Shown here piece by piece: positions 16,801-25,668 of a DNA stretch of 64,000 nt. A program made the position numbers and the translations under genes. Below the pieces are notes generated by a model. That model had not been told where the DNA came from and searched no databases. It saw only the letters and a list, made by a program, of their open reading frames with translations. Source of the DNA: Perlabentimonas sp034003245 (lineage in GTDB: Bacteria; Bacteroidota; Bacteroidia; Bacteroidales; Tenuifilaceae); assembly GCA_034003245.1 (NCBI GenBank), contig JAVEYY010000023.1:1-64000 (forward strand), read 5' to 3'. Position 1 is the stretch's first letter. Each line of letters begins with the position of its first letter.

Positions 16801-19188
16801 ATGCTTATGCTTAAAACATTCATCACCCTTGCGATAAGGAGCTTGCTTAAACACAAATTTTTTGTTCTTGTAAATATCCTTGGCCTGGGAACCACCCTGG
16901 CATGCTGCATAGTAGGCTACTTAAACCATCGGTTCGAGGCCGATTTCAACATCACCCACCAAAAACTCGATAAGATATATAAGGTTAATGTCTTTAGGGA
17001 GGTAAACGAACGACAGCAGCGTTACGGTATATCACCGGTATCCCTGTCCCCAGCCATGGACATCGACGTTGCGGGCGTTGAGGCCACCGTCCGGTACACC
17101 ACCGATCAGCTATCGGTACGCAGCGGCAACGAGGCCGATTCCAAGATCTTCGCCAAACGCGTTGCCTTCGCCGATAAGGGCTTTTTCAACCTATTCACTT
17201 TCCCCGTTCTCTGGGGTAGCACTGAAAACTTTTCGGATGTCAACAGCATTATCCTTAGTGATCAAACCGCACAGCAGTATTTTGGTGATGTAAATCCGGT
17301 GGGCGAGAGTGTAACCCTCTTCAACAGCATGGCTCAACCCGTTGATTTTAAAGTGGTGGCCGTGCTCCAGCATATCCCCGAGAACTCCATGGTAAACTTC
17401 GACGCTGTTACCATAATGGACAACTACTTCTCCTTCTTTCGGGTCGATGAGATGGATTGGACAAGGTTTATTGGGGCCACTTTTTTGGCAATACCAAACC
17501 CATCCGATGTTCCCAGAGTGGAAGCTGCGCTAAATAGCTTTATTGATATCCAGAATAAAGCCCGCGAGGACTGGCAAATCACCAGCTACGAAGTGATGAG
17601 CCTTAGGGACTATACTAAAATTAGCCGCGATGTCTGGGGCAATTGGCTTTGGGTCAACCTCCATCCCGCCCAAATATTTGGCCCGCTAATCATGAGCGTT
17701 TTAATCCTTCTGCTGGCCAGCTTCAACTACATGAATACCTCCATCTCCATTGCAAATACCAGACTAAAGGAGATTGGGGTGCGTAAGGTAATGGGCAGCA
17801 GCCGCCGCCAGCTTATTGCCCAGTTCCTGGGCGAGAACGCCTTGGTCTGCTTCTTTGCCCTTGTCGCTTCGCTGTTCATTGCCCTCTTCCTTATCGATGA
17901 GTATAACAAGATGTGGCCCTACATGGTGTTGAAGATGGAGTTTGCGGGCAATGTCCGGTTTTGGCTTTTCCTGGGTATCCTGCTGATCTTTACATCCATC
18001 CTGGCGGGTGCATACTCCGCTTTCTACATAAGCTCCTTTAAGTCGGTCGATATCTTCAAGGGATCCTATCGGCTAAAGGAGGGCGGATGGCTGTCCAAAG
18101 TCCTACTTTGGTTTCAGATATCCGTGTCGATAGTAGCCATTATTGTGAGTTTGGTATTTACTCAAAACGCCTCATTTCAGCAATCAATGGATATGGGGTA
18201 CGACATGGACAGAATTCTGGTAGTACCCCTCAGCAATGGTATCGATACAAAAGCGCTCCAGGCCTCTTTCGAGAGTCACCCCGATATTACCTCCATCGCC
18301 TACACCAGCCAGCACATCGGCTGGGGTGGATACTCCAGAACCCTTGAGTTCCAGGATAGGAAGACAGAGATTCGAGTAATGGAAGTGGGCGTTAACTACC
18401 TCGAAACAATGGGCGTAAGATTCCTCGAGGGACGAGGGTTTACCAGCGAGTTTGAATCCTCGGATATAGCCAGCACGGTTGTGCTGGATAAAAGAGCTAC
18501 CGATGAGCTGGGGGTTGCCGACCCCATTGGCCAAATTGTAAGGTTGGATACGCTCAGCCTTAGGGTTGTTGGCGTAACCGATAATCTCCATATGAGCTTT
18601 TGGGAGAAACCGCTGCCAATCATCTTTTGGATGCGTTCACCAGAACCACAATCTCTAATGGTTGTTCGCCATCAGGGTGACGATCCCAAGGAGCTGCTGA
18701 ATCATCTTAAGGCCCAGTGGGAGCAGCTCGTCCCATTTATACCTTTCTCGGGATTTGAGCAGGTGATGATCGACGAGGAGGCACACGAGGTGAATAGGCA
18801 TATCACCACCATCAATATGTTCCTGGCCTTTATCGCCATCGTGCTCTCGTCAATTGCTCTTTACACCCTAGTCTCACTGAATATCCTGAGGCGCATCAAG
18901 GAGATTGGGGTACGAACAGTGCTGGGTTCATCTAAGCTTGGCGTAAACTGGCTAATCAGTAAACCATTCTTGGCTATTGTTATATTTGCCTCCATATTTG
19001 GTGGTATTGGGGGGTACTATCTGGCTAATCTCCTTATCGAGAGCCTTTGGCCCGTGCGGGTACCCATTCAAATTAGCAGCATTGCTATCCCCATTGTAAG
19101 TATGATAGCCCTATCTTACCTTATTCTTAGCGTAAAAGTTTTCCGCACAATGGCCAAAAACCCGGTCGAGTCGCTACGGTATGAGTAG
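16801..19188 (+). CDS. ABC transporter permease, FtsX/MacB type with two FtsX domains
   Basis: 795 residues. An N-terminal membrane helix (KFFVLVNILGLGTTLACCIV) is followed by a ~220-residue periplasmic MacB-like core, three membrane helices (first FtsX domain, with GVRKVMGSSRRQLIAQFLGE), a fourth helix near 430, a second periplasmic core and a C-terminal FtsX domain (IKEIGVRTVLGSSKLGVNW). This is the layout of Bacteroidota permeases annotated as FtsX-like, usually for export of peptides, antimicrobials or lipoproteins by mechanotransmission. No ATPase gene is adjacent. An ATG at 16807 is an equally good start. Transcribed alone. Confidence 0.88.
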   Translation: MLMLKTFITLAIRSLLKHKFFVLVNILGLGTTLACCIVGYLNHRFEADFNITHQKLDKIYKVNVFREVNERQQRYGISPVSLSPAMDIDVAGVEATVRYTTDQLSVRSGNEADSKIFAKRVAFADKGFFNLFTFPVLWGSTENFSDVNSIILSDQTAQQYFGDVNPVGESVTLFNSMAQPVDFKVVAVLQHIPENSMVNFDAVTIMDNYFSFFRVDEMDWTRFIGATFLAIPNPSDVPRVEAALNSFIDIQNKAREDWQITSYEVMSLRDYTKISRDVWGNWLWVNLHPAQIFGPLIMSVLILLLASFNYMNTSISIANTRLKEIGVRKVMGSSRRQLIAQFLGENALVCFFALVASLFIALFLIDEYNKMWPYMVLKMEFAGNVRFWLFLGILLIFTSILAGAYSAFYISSFKSVDIFKGSYRLKEGGWLSKVLLWFQISVSIVAIIVSLVFTQNASFQQSMDMGYDMDRILVVPLSNGIDTKALQASFESHPDITSIAYTSQHIGWGGYSRTLEFQDRKTEIRVMEVGVNYLETMGVRFLEGRGFTSEFESSDIASTVVLDKRATDELGVADPIGQIVRLDTLSLRVVGVTDNLHMSFWEKPLPIIFWMRSPEPQSLMVVRHQGDDPKELLNHLKAQWEQLVPFIPFSGFEQVMIDEEAHEVNRHITTINMFLAFIAIVLSSIALYTLVSLNILRRIKEIGVRTVLGSSKLGVNWLISKPFLAIVIFASIFGGIGGYYLANLLIESLWPVRVPIQISSIAIPIVSMIALSYLILSVKVFRTMAKNPVESLRYE

Positions 19189-19331
19189 GATCTATGTTTG
19201 AATAGCTTGGTATATGGAGTCCTGAAATGTTTACACACATTTTACTGCTTTTCAGAGACTGTCAACTGCCAATAGCTCTCGTTAATCGCTATAGAACAGC
19301 GGTTCTCGAGACAGGCATCTGCCAATTGCAT

Positions 19332-19394
19332 TGCCAACTGCCAACTGCCAATAGCCAATAGCCAATAGCCAACCGCCAATAGCTAATAGCCAAA
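19332..19394. repeat. 7-bp tandem repeat, nine units
   Basis: Nine consecutive 7-base units of the form NGCYAAN (TGCCAAC, AGCCAAT and close variants) in strict register. It lies 83 bases before the beta-CASP gene. A minus-strand frame reading through it gives a low-complexity, Trp/Leu-rich peptide and is not a gene. Confidence 0.85.
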
Positions 19395-19477
19395 TACCCA
19401 TTCAAAATGGAATCACCTTGCAATAAATTTCCTACCTTTAAACCCACACAGCATTTACTCTTAAAGCAAATCATTCT

Positions 19478-20878
19478 ATGGAAATTCAATTCAACGGCGC
19501 CGTGCGCGAGGTTACAGGCAGTAAGCATCTTATCACAACCAATAACGGCAAACGCATTCTGCTCGACTGCGGGATGTATCAGGGTAAGGGCCTCGAAACC
19601 GACCATCTGAACCGCGACCTGGGCTTCAACCCCAAGGATATTGACCATATCATCCTTACTCATGCCCATATCGACCATTCGGGCCTGATCCCATACATCT
19701 ACAAGCAGGGCTTTAGGGGTTCCGTGGTTTGTACTTCGGCCACCAGGGATTTATGTGCTATTATGCTAGTTGACTCTGGCTTTATACAGGAACGAGATAT
19801 TTTCTATTTTAACAAGAAGCGGATAAGTAAGGGGTTAGAGCCGGTTGAACCCCTGTACACCAAGGATGATGCCGTGAAGGCCATGGAGCTGTTTATTGGC
19901 GTTGCCTACGATCGCAAGTTTAGCATCGACAGCAACATTAAGGTGAAGTTTACCAACACGGGCCATATGCTGGGTAGCGGCGTGGCCAATATCGAGATCA
20001 TCGAGGATGGCGTTACCAAGCGTATTGCCTACACCGGCGATATTGGTCGACCAACCAACCGAATTCTACGGTCTCCCGATCAGTTCCCCCAAACCGATAT
20101 TCTGATCTGCGAGTCAACCTACGGCGATAGGCTGCACGCCGAGAGCGACCGCGGCGAGGAGGATCTCCTCGACGTGGTTTACCATACCTGCGTCGTGAAG
20201 GGCGGCAAGCTGATTATCCCATCCTTTAGCGTGGGGCGTACTCAGGATCTGGTATACTCCCTCAACAACTTCTACAATCAGGGTCGCTTGCCCAAGATCG
20301 ATATCTTTGTCGATAGCCCCTTGGCCACCAACGCCACCGATATCTTTAGGATGCATCCCGAGTGCTTCAACAACGATATCCTCGAGATCATGGAGACCGA
20401 CCCCGATCCCTTTGGCTTCAACACCCTCCGCTACACCAAGAGTGTCGATGAGTCCAAGGCGCTCAACACCTACGATAAGCCCTGCGTCATAATATCTGCA
20501 TCGGGCATGGCCGAGGCCGGACGGGTTAAGCACCACCTGGCCAATAGTATCAGCGAGCCAAAGAACACCATCCTATTCGTGGGCTACTGCGCCCCGGCCA
20601 CGCTGGGAGCCCGGCTCCTCGATAAACCCAAAACCATCTCCATTCACGGGTTCGAGCACGCGGTGAACGCCGAGATCCGGCGCATCGAGTCCTACTCGGG
20701 TCACGGCGACTACAAGGAGATGATCGAATTTTTGGGCTGCCAAAACTTTAAGAGCATTGGCAATACCATCCTGGTGCACGGCGACCTAAAACCCATGGAG
20801 TTCTTTAAGCATAAGCTCAAGCAGGCAGGCCTCAACAATATCCATATCCCCACCAAGGGTGATACGCTATTCTTCTAG
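19478..20878 (+). CDS. Beta-CASP metallo-beta-lactamase-fold hydrolase (RNA-processing exonuclease-like)
   Basis: 466 residues. The MBL zinc motif is THAHIDHSG, with a second His in NTGHMLGSG and the Asp in AYTGDIGRP. The beta-CASP insertion follows (ICESTYGDR, SFSVGRTQDLVY), then motif A (IFVDSP), motif B in SASGMAEAGRVKHHL and the final His in SYSGHGDYKEM. This is the YSH1/CPSF73-like bacterial group, often annotated as RNA exonuclease; the fold and residues support nucleolytic activity on RNA, but the substrate is unknown. Transcribed alone; codon use is GC-rich compared with the lipoprotein array that follows. Confidence 0.9.
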   Translation: MEIQFNGAVREVTGSKHLITTNNGKRILLDCGMYQGKGLETDHLNRDLGFNPKDIDHIILTHAHIDHSGLIPYIYKQGFRGSVVCTSATRDLCAIMLVDSGFIQERDIFYFNKKRISKGLEPVEPLYTKDDAVKAMELFIGVAYDRKFSIDSNIKVKFTNTGHMLGSGVANIEIIEDGVTKRIAYTGDIGRPTNRILRSPDQFPQTDILICESTYGDRLHAESDRGEEDLLDVVYHTCVVKGGKLIIPSFSVGRTQDLVYSLNNFYNQGRLPKIDIFVDSPLATNATDIFRMHPECFNNDILEIMETDPDPFGFNTLRYTKSVDESKALNTYDKPCVIISASGMAEAGRVKHHLANSISEPKNTILFVGYCAPATLGARLLDKPKTISIHGFEHAVNAEIRRIESYSGHGDYKEMIEFLGCQNFKSIGNTILVHGDLKPMEFFKHKLKQAGLNNIHIPTKGDTLFF

Positions 20879-21179
20879 CTTGCAGGGGGTGGGTATCCAA
20901 TTTGTTGGCAGGTAATTACATCGATCCCCTAGGGGTCAACATACTTACACTCGGCAAGGGTTTGTACTAGTTAAATTTATTGTGGTAAATTTTTGTCAAC
21001 AACTCCATTTTAAAGCAGGTTCTTAATGTGTGTATATCAGCTGAACATCATTAAATATTAATAGATATCATAAGTTCGTTGTGTTGATTTTCATTTTTAT
21101 GTTTTAAGCTTCAATGTTAAGCCATACCTCTCAGGTATTGCCCCTTATTTGTTGAAAGGGCAATGGAAAACTAGGTGTT
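20879..21179. other. Intergenic region before lipoprotein array
   Basis: 301 A/T-rich bases. It contains a short palindrome (CCCCTAGGGG near 20926) and an inverted repeat ATTGCCC (21137-21143)/GGGCAAT (21158-21164) just before the first lipoprotein gene. No gene or clear promoter seen. Confidence 0.5.
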
Positions 21180-21587
21180 ATGAAAAAGTTGCTGGTTTTT
21201 ATTGTACTTATTAGCTTATGTAATTGCGACACTAAAAACGAGTTGCCTTCTGTAACGGACCCGCAACAAGCTATTCTGGGCAAATGGGAAATTGTTGAGA
21301 AAGGCAATTGGCCAAGTTTAGAGCCATATCCGGCAAGTGGATATTCAGAGTATTTATCTGATAGTGTTGTAAGATTCTTTGATTATTATCAAAACCAGTT
21401 TACTTCTCAAACAAATTACTGGATAGATGATTCATTATTATATATAGATATAGGTTATAGTTTGGAAAATGGACATCAATTAGTTACTACATATGAATAC
21501 CTGTTCTTTGATAGTAACAACAAGTTAAGATTAGATATACAAGCATTTGCAGTTTTCACAACATCCATATATCAACGCATAAAATAA
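21180..21587 (+). CDS. Lipocalin-like small lipoprotein, array member 1
   Basis: 135 residues. Signal peptide with Cys at residue 16 (SLCNCDTKNE), followed by the motif DPQQAILGKWEIVE shared with three other array members, and a beta-rich body ending in SIYQRIK. The LGKWEI start and the strand-rich ~110-residue body resemble Bacteroidota lipocalin-like lipoproteins; this is a fold guess, not a function. It is the most divergent at the DNA level among the intact paralogues. The next paralogue starts 5 bases after its stop codon. Confidence 0.7.
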   Translation: MKKLLVFIVLISLCNCDTKNELPSVTDPQQAILGKWEIVEKGNWPSLEPYPASGYSEYLSDSVVRFFDYYQNQFTSQTNYWIDDSLLYIDIGYSLENGHQLVTTYEYLFFDSNNKLRLDIQAFAVFTTSIYQRIK

Positions 21588-21592
21588 CAATT

Positions 21593-22042
21593 ATGAAAAA
21601 ACTAACAATATACCTCGTTGCTTTTATAGTCACAAACATCATATCCAGTTGCGATAGAGAAGAACCTCTTCCTCCCGTAACTAACCCGCAACAAACTATT
21701 TTGGGAAAATGGGAAGTTATTGAGAATACCTTTGGTCCTATAAGTTATCCCGGTTCTTATCAAGAATTTTGACCGGACAGCATTGTGTTCAACTACAATA
21801 ATAAAAATGATTTTTCATATGGTGATTATTGGTTTGCCGACTCCCTTTGGGTTGACGGTTCCCTTTGGTATACCGATTCTCTTTTATATATTAAACACAC
21901 CTATATCGACCAAGCAAATGGCGATACCATATTAGTGGACATTCAACCTTATCAGTATAACTTTATTAACTATAATAAACTCAAACTAGCAATGGTTTAC
22001 CCTGCATTGAATCCCACTCACATCTATCAACGCATAAAATAA
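21593..22042 (+). pseudogene. Lipocalin-like lipoprotein, array member 2, broken by a nonsense codon
   Basis: A 149-codon frame interrupted only by TGA at codon 60 (21770-21772), where the intact paralogue at 24127 has TTA (EYLPDS against EF-stop-PDS). The frame continues open to 22042 and keeps the family C-terminus (HIYQRIK). The lipoprotein signal and DPQQ-like motif (NPQQTILGKWEV) are intact. This is either a recent pseudogene, a sequencing error, or a readthrough case; the single clean change favours a recent mutation. Confidence 0.75.
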
Positions 22043-22051
22043 CAATTATGA

Positions 22052-22104
22052 AACACCCATGTAAGGTAGCTTGCACAAACACCGATGAACAAACTTTGGG
22101 TGTT
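22052..22104. repeat. Inverted repeat in an insert between paralogues
   Basis: AACACCCA (22052-22059) and TGGGTGTT (22097-22104) flank a 37-base interior. They lie in a ~130-base stretch that separates an ATGAAA copied from the normal gene junction (22048) from the true start of the next paralogue (22180), as if the stretch had been inserted there. Confidence 0.55.
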
Positions 22105-22179
22105 CCATCCGCTCGATAAGGTTCGCTAAAAGCAAAACAGTAACGTGTTATATATTAACGATATAAATATTTTGTACGG

Positions 22180-22617
22180 ATGAAAAAACTAACAATATAC
22201 CTCGTTGCTTTTTTAGTCGCAAACATCATATCCAGTTGCGATAGAGAAGAACCTCTGCCTCCCGTAACTGACCCGCAACAAGCTATTTTGGGGAAATGGG
22301 AAATTACACATTTGGGCAACGGAAATCAGTTGTTTCCAATAAAGAACCCAATTGCTTACGAAGAATACCAAACAGATAGTGTTTTGTTAACTTATAATTA
22401 CGAAGAAGAATATATATTCTATGGCAAATATTGGATTGTAGACACTCTTTTGTTTAAAGAGAGTACGTATTATATCAATGAAGCACCAGGTTATGCAGAT
22501 ACTCTAATTGTTACAGAACAGTATAGATTTTACTTTATTAATTACAACATGTTGAGATTGGACTTATTAAACTTGATTGCCATAAATAATACTTCTGTTT
22601 ACAAACGACTAAACTAA
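22180..22617 (+). CDS. Lipocalin-like small lipoprotein, array member 3
   Basis: 145 residues. The first ~42 codons are almost the same DNA as members 2 and 4 (roughly seven differences in ~126 bases against member 2 by hand count): signal peptide, lipobox (IISSCDREEP) and DPQQAILGKWEI. After that the sequence diverges strongly, and it regains family resemblance at the end (YNMLRLDLL, SVYKRLN). Predicted outer-membrane or periplasmic lipoprotein of unknown role. Confidence 0.72.
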   Translation: MKKLTIYLVAFLVANIISSCDREEPLPPVTDPQQAILGKWEITHLGNGNQLFPIKNPIAYEEYQTDSVLLTYNYEEEYIFYGKYWIVDTLLFKESTYYINEAPGYADTLIVTEQYRFYFINYNMLRLDLLNLIAINNTSVYKRLN

Positions 22618-22623
22618 AACACC

Positions 22624-22662
22624 ATGAAAAAGTTAACCTCAATTCTGGCACTTTTTGAGTGA
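22624..22662 (+). pseudogene. Vestigial lipoprotein start
   Basis: ATG AAA AAG TTA ACC and seven further codons resemble the signal-peptide start of the array genes, then TGA. Only 12 codons remain, 6 bases after the previous gene. It looks like the stub of a deleted array member. Confidence 0.4.
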
Positions 22663-22728
22663 GTAAAAAGTTAATTTGAATTCCAACGAAATGAACAAAA
22701 CGAATGTCTAACCACAAGAAGTAAAGCC

Positions 22729-23253
22729 ATGAAAAAAATGAGTATATTTTTTGTAGTCCCTGTTTTAGTTGGGCTTCTCGGTTGTAATGAGGATGATTTC
22801 TTTTTGGATCAAATTGATGTAGTTGTTCTCACCATGGAACACGAAATCGAGAAAAATACTTTCGATGCAGGAACAGATGTTGTTCTTGCGTTAAAAATTA
22901 CAAATCGGTCAAGTAAAACTTTTGAGTGGTACTATGACTACGAATGTGAGTTATCAAAGCAACAAGATTTTATGTTAGTCAAAAAAGTAATTCAGACAGA
23001 GGACCCCAGCATAACTTCAATGCCAGTAGGAGTGCCCTATCAATTTCCATTGAATTGCCCAACTGTAAATTTGCCTCCAAGAGCCGTAGTTTTACCGGGC
23101 GAAGAAACAATTGTAATGCCTTATGCATGGAGTAGTAATCCAAATAATACTACTTTACAAACCGGTAAATATTTTTCAGAATTTACGATAACAATCGAAA
23201 TTGAGGGGCATCGGAAATCATGGAATTTAAAAACAGATTTTACAATTGAGTAG
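22729..23253 (+). CDS. Lipoprotein with BsuPI/Ig-like beta domain
   Basis: 174 residues, lipobox VGLLGCNED. The mature part is a single beta-sandwich-like domain: a strand pattern around DVVLALKITNRSSKTFEW, then VVLPGEETIVMPYAW and GKYFSEFTITIEIEG. This is the layout of the intracellular proteinase inhibitor (BsuPI) or other Ig-like folds, seen in many secreted lipoproteins. It does not share the DPQQ motif, so it is a different family inside the array. Function unknown. Confidence 0.65.
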   Translation: MKKMSIFFVVPVLVGLLGCNEDDFFLDQIDVVVLTMEHEIEKNTFDAGTDVVLALKITNRSSKTFEWYYDYECELSKQQDFMLVKKVIQTEDPSITSMPVGVPYQFPLNCPTVNLPPRAVVLPGEETIVMPYAWSSNPNNTTLQTGKYFSEFTITIEIEGHRKSWNLKTDFTIE

Positions 23254-23257
23254 GAAT

Positions 23258-23437
23258 ATGAAAGCAAAGTTACTCCTGTCGGTTGTATTGTTATTGATTT
23301 CAATACTTAAGCAAGCTCAAGAACGAACTGTTTTATTCCCTGCTGTCGCACGATTGGCAAAGCCTAACCCCCTCCAGCCAGCAGTTCGGTTGTATCTTGT
23401 GTCATCCTGCACCGCAGAGTTTTATCATTTGACATAA
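23258..23437 (+). pseudogene. Signal peptide followed by unrelated sequence, probable truncated gene
   Basis: A 59-codon frame begins with a convincing signal peptide (MKAKLLLSVVLLLISIL, then KQAQ) 4 bases after the previous gene. The rest is Pro/Ala-rich with no pattern. Its base composition changes after about 23330, suggesting that the original body was replaced or deleted. A real 59-residue secreted peptide cannot be excluded. Confidence 0.4.
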
Positions 23438-23512
23438 AAAAACCAGGTATTATTAGTTAGCAATCATGGCTAATTACTTGATAAAAAGGATTAACCTAAA
23501 TAATACAAAACT

Positions 23513-23992
23513 ATGAGTGCACTAAACAAAATTTGGGGACATCTTATTGTAACCGTTGCGTTACTAGTGATGTTTCATGGATGCAAAATCGATCCTGAAT
23601 GTAGCGACCCAGTTACCTATGAAATCCCTTTCCAAGGTTTTGGGACAAATGTTGAAGGGGATAACTGTACCCTTCAGAACGTAAATGAAAATCAAACAAA
23701 TGTAGCTCTGGTAATAGGCAACAGTGCTGATTTTCAAAAGTACATTTCTTGCATCAGCTTTCCAGAAATCGACTTCAACGAATCCTTCGTGTTGGCTGGG
23801 CGCACCAAGAGACCAGCTTGTGCGTATATGAAAGACCAAACCCTATCCCTAAAATGCAACCAACTACAGTATAACATCGAAATAGAGGATATGTTATGCC
23901 AAAAACCCACTGATGTGTTCTACTTAGTGATCGTATCAAAAGAATATTTCAAATATCCTATAAAGTTTTCAATAACCTTATCAAATAACTAA
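23513..23992 (+). CDS. Small lipoprotein of unknown function
   Basis: 159 residues with a signal peptide and lipobox (MFHGCKIDPE). The mature part has six or seven further Cys (CSDP, DNCTLQ, ISCISF, RPACAY, LKCNQL, DMLCQK), so disulfides are likely and the protein should be extracytoplasmic. I do not recognise the family. The body looks beta-rich. It sits in the array but does not share the DPQQ motif. Confidence 0.65.
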   Translation: MSALNKIWGHLIVTVALLVMFHGCKIDPECSDPVTYEIPFQGFGTNVEGDNCTLQNVNENQTNVALVIGNSADFQKYISCISFPEIDFNESFVLAGRTKRPACAYMKDQTLSLKCNQLQYNIEIEDMLCQKPTDVFYLVIVSKEYFKYPIKFSITLSNN

Positions 23993-23998
23993 CTATAG

Positions 23999-24119
23999 TC
24001 TGGGAAATTGACACTATTCAGTTACTACATATGAATCCCAGTTTATTAAAAGCAACAAACTACTATTAGACATTCAATCATTTGCAGTTTTCACGATATC
24101 GATCTATCAAAGCATAAAA
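23999..24119 (+). pseudogene. 3' remnant of a lipocalin-like lipoprotein gene
   Basis: From about 24020 to 24119 the DNA aligns with the last ~110 bases of array member 1 (shared words GTTACTACATATGAAT and CATTTGCAGTTTTCAC), including the junction before the next gene. The 5' two-thirds are missing and the family stop codon is lost through a small deletion. It is a relic of an earlier array member. Confidence 0.7.
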
Positions 24120-24126
24120 AACAATT

Positions 24127-24534
24127 ATGAAAAAACTAACAGTATACCTCGTCGCATTTTTAGTCGCAAATATCATATCCAGTTGCGATAGAGAAGAACC
24201 GCTTCCTCCCGTAACTAACCCGCAACAAGCTATTTTGGGCAAGTGGGAGATAATCGAGAATACTTTTGGCCCTGTTGATAATCCACCCGGTTATGATGAA
24301 TATTTACCGGATAGCATACGAATATCATATAGCTATACAGATATGGTTTTCTATCATGAAAAATATTGGCTTTCTGACTCTCTTTTATTCCGAAGTATTG
24401 TCTTCACTTCTGAAGGGGATACCATTGATTTCCAATGGCCCTATCGCTTTAAATTCATAAATTACAATAAGCTAAAACTCGAGTTTCTGTATCCTTCTTT
24501 AAATCCAATATCCATATATAAACGATTAAAATAA
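24127..24534 (+). CDS. Lipocalin-like small lipoprotein, array member 4
   Basis: 135 residues. It shares the near-identical 5' end of members 2 and 3 (lipobox IISSCDREEP; NPQQAILGKWEIIE) and, like member 2, the C-terminal pattern FINYNKLKLEFLYPSLN ending SIYKRLK. It is the intact counterpart that exposes the nonsense codon in member 2 (EYLPDSI here). Predicted beta-barrel-like lipoprotein; function unknown. The next gene starts 5 bases after its stop. Confidence 0.72.
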   Translation: MKKLTVYLVAFLVANIISSCDREEPLPPVTNPQQAILGKWEIIENTFGPVDNPPGYDEYLPDSIRISYSYTDMVFYHEKYWLSDSLLFRSIVFTSEGDTIDFQWPYRFKFINYNKLKLEFLYPSLNPISIYKRLK

Positions 24535-24539
24535 GAACT

Positions 24540-24950
24540 ATGAAAATCCACAACTTTTTCAAAGTAACGTTTGTAATTTTTATTGCAATTAGCGTTACAC
24601 AAAGTTCCTGTGTTAAACCACCATATAAACCTGATTATGAAAATGCAAGTGGAACTATAATTGGGAAAGAAATCTGTAGCCCCAATGGTATAGATGACTA
24701 CTGGTTAATTGATCTATCTGTCTATCCAAACACCAAACAATATGGAGATACATTGATAGTGAACAGTATTAAATATACAAATGTTGTTAAGACAAAAGAC
24801 TTAACAGCCGATATAAAGATTATTGGTTATAAGGTATCTATAGACTTCTATATATCAAAAACCAAAATAGAAACTACAGGCTACAGTTGCGAGGTTCCGA
24901 TAACATATCTGTTAAAGGAAATTACAATCATTAATGTTTTTGATATTTAA
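24540..24950 (+). CDS. Small lipoprotein of unknown function
   Basis: 136 residues, lipobox SVTQSSCVKPPY. The mature part contains a strand-rich region starting GTIIGKEICSPNGIDDYWLID, a pattern I associate with uncharacterised Bacteroidota lipoproteins, but I cannot name a family. It is the last gene of the array. A hairpin TGCCT/AGGCA (25021-25036) lies 70 bases beyond its stop without a T run. Confidence 0.62.
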   Translation: MKIHNFFKVTFVIFIAISVTQSSCVKPPYKPDYENASGTIIGKEICSPNGIDDYWLIDLSVYPNTKQYGDTLIVNSIKYTNVVKTKDLTADIKIIGYKVSIDFYISKTKIETTGYSCEVPITYLLKEITIINVFDI

Positions 24951-25072
24951 TAACCATTCCCCTGCTGCCGCCCAAATGGCTACGCCGAACTCGCCAGATA
25001 ACGTCACAGTTATATCGTGTTGCCTAAAAACAGGCATCATTTCGTTCTAATTATTGTAATAGTCAAAACATT

Positions 25073-25668
25073 ATTCGTGTCCATTTTTTGTTAAAATAGT
25101 CCGTATCCAGTTACTACAAAGGCCACAGGGCTAAGCCTCCCCTTCAGCGGGCCTTCAGCGTGAACCCGTAGCGCTCAAGAGCTGAGGCCCTGGCAGGGCT
25201 GGCACCCGAGGAGCGCTGCGCCGCTCTACCCATTCGGCAACGCTTGCCAGCTACGCACCCTATCGCATGCCCAAAACACCATGCTGAATCGAAGTCTCGT
25301 CAATTATGACGAGACGCTCCGCAGGCCACAGGGGCTCAGCCGTAGAGCGCAGGGTGTAACGATGTAAGCCTTGATTTTTTGTTACTTTTTTATCAAGAAA
25401 AAATAAGAGGATAGCCCCTGCTACCGCATATATAAAACATCAATCATTATCCGTGTCCATCCGTGGTTCAGCCCCCTTTTGCCCCTCGCAATGCCGCACA
25501 CCACTCCTAAGCCCGAAGAGCTTAAATCCGAATAGCCCGGAGCGCAGCCCGGGGTATACAATGTACGCTATCTCCCCAGCCCCGCAAGGGGTTGAATAAG
25601 ATCAGCAATACCATCGCTGCCCACACACAAACCGTCAAATATCATTCGTGTTCATAATCATTAAAAGC
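25073..25668. repeat. 596-bp tandem duplication, copy 1
   Basis: By base-by-base reading it matches 25669-26264 with a single difference (A at 25163, C at 25759). It contains a perfect 9-bp hairpin (arms GTCTCGTCA and TGACGAGAC, 25294-25315), the interleaved element (CCTTGAT at 25369-25375, TTACTTTTTT at 25382-25391, ATCAAG at 25392-25397; the B' arm is degenerate) and an imperfect GC-rich hairpin with the words AGCCCGG and CCGGGG. Confidence 0.92.

Noticed and set aside
19289..19678. 129-codon minus-strand gene
   Set aside because: It crosses the 7-bp repeat and overlaps the start of the clear beta-CASP gene; the encoded peptide is low-complexity.
22180..22617. Toxin-antitoxin immunity gene
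   Set aside because: The array position suggested immunity proteins, but no toxin or effector gene lies beside it; left as a lipoprotein of unknown role.
21180..24950. Integron cassette array
   Set aside because: Short genes with variable bodies looked like cassettes, but no attC-like sites recur between them and no integrase is present.
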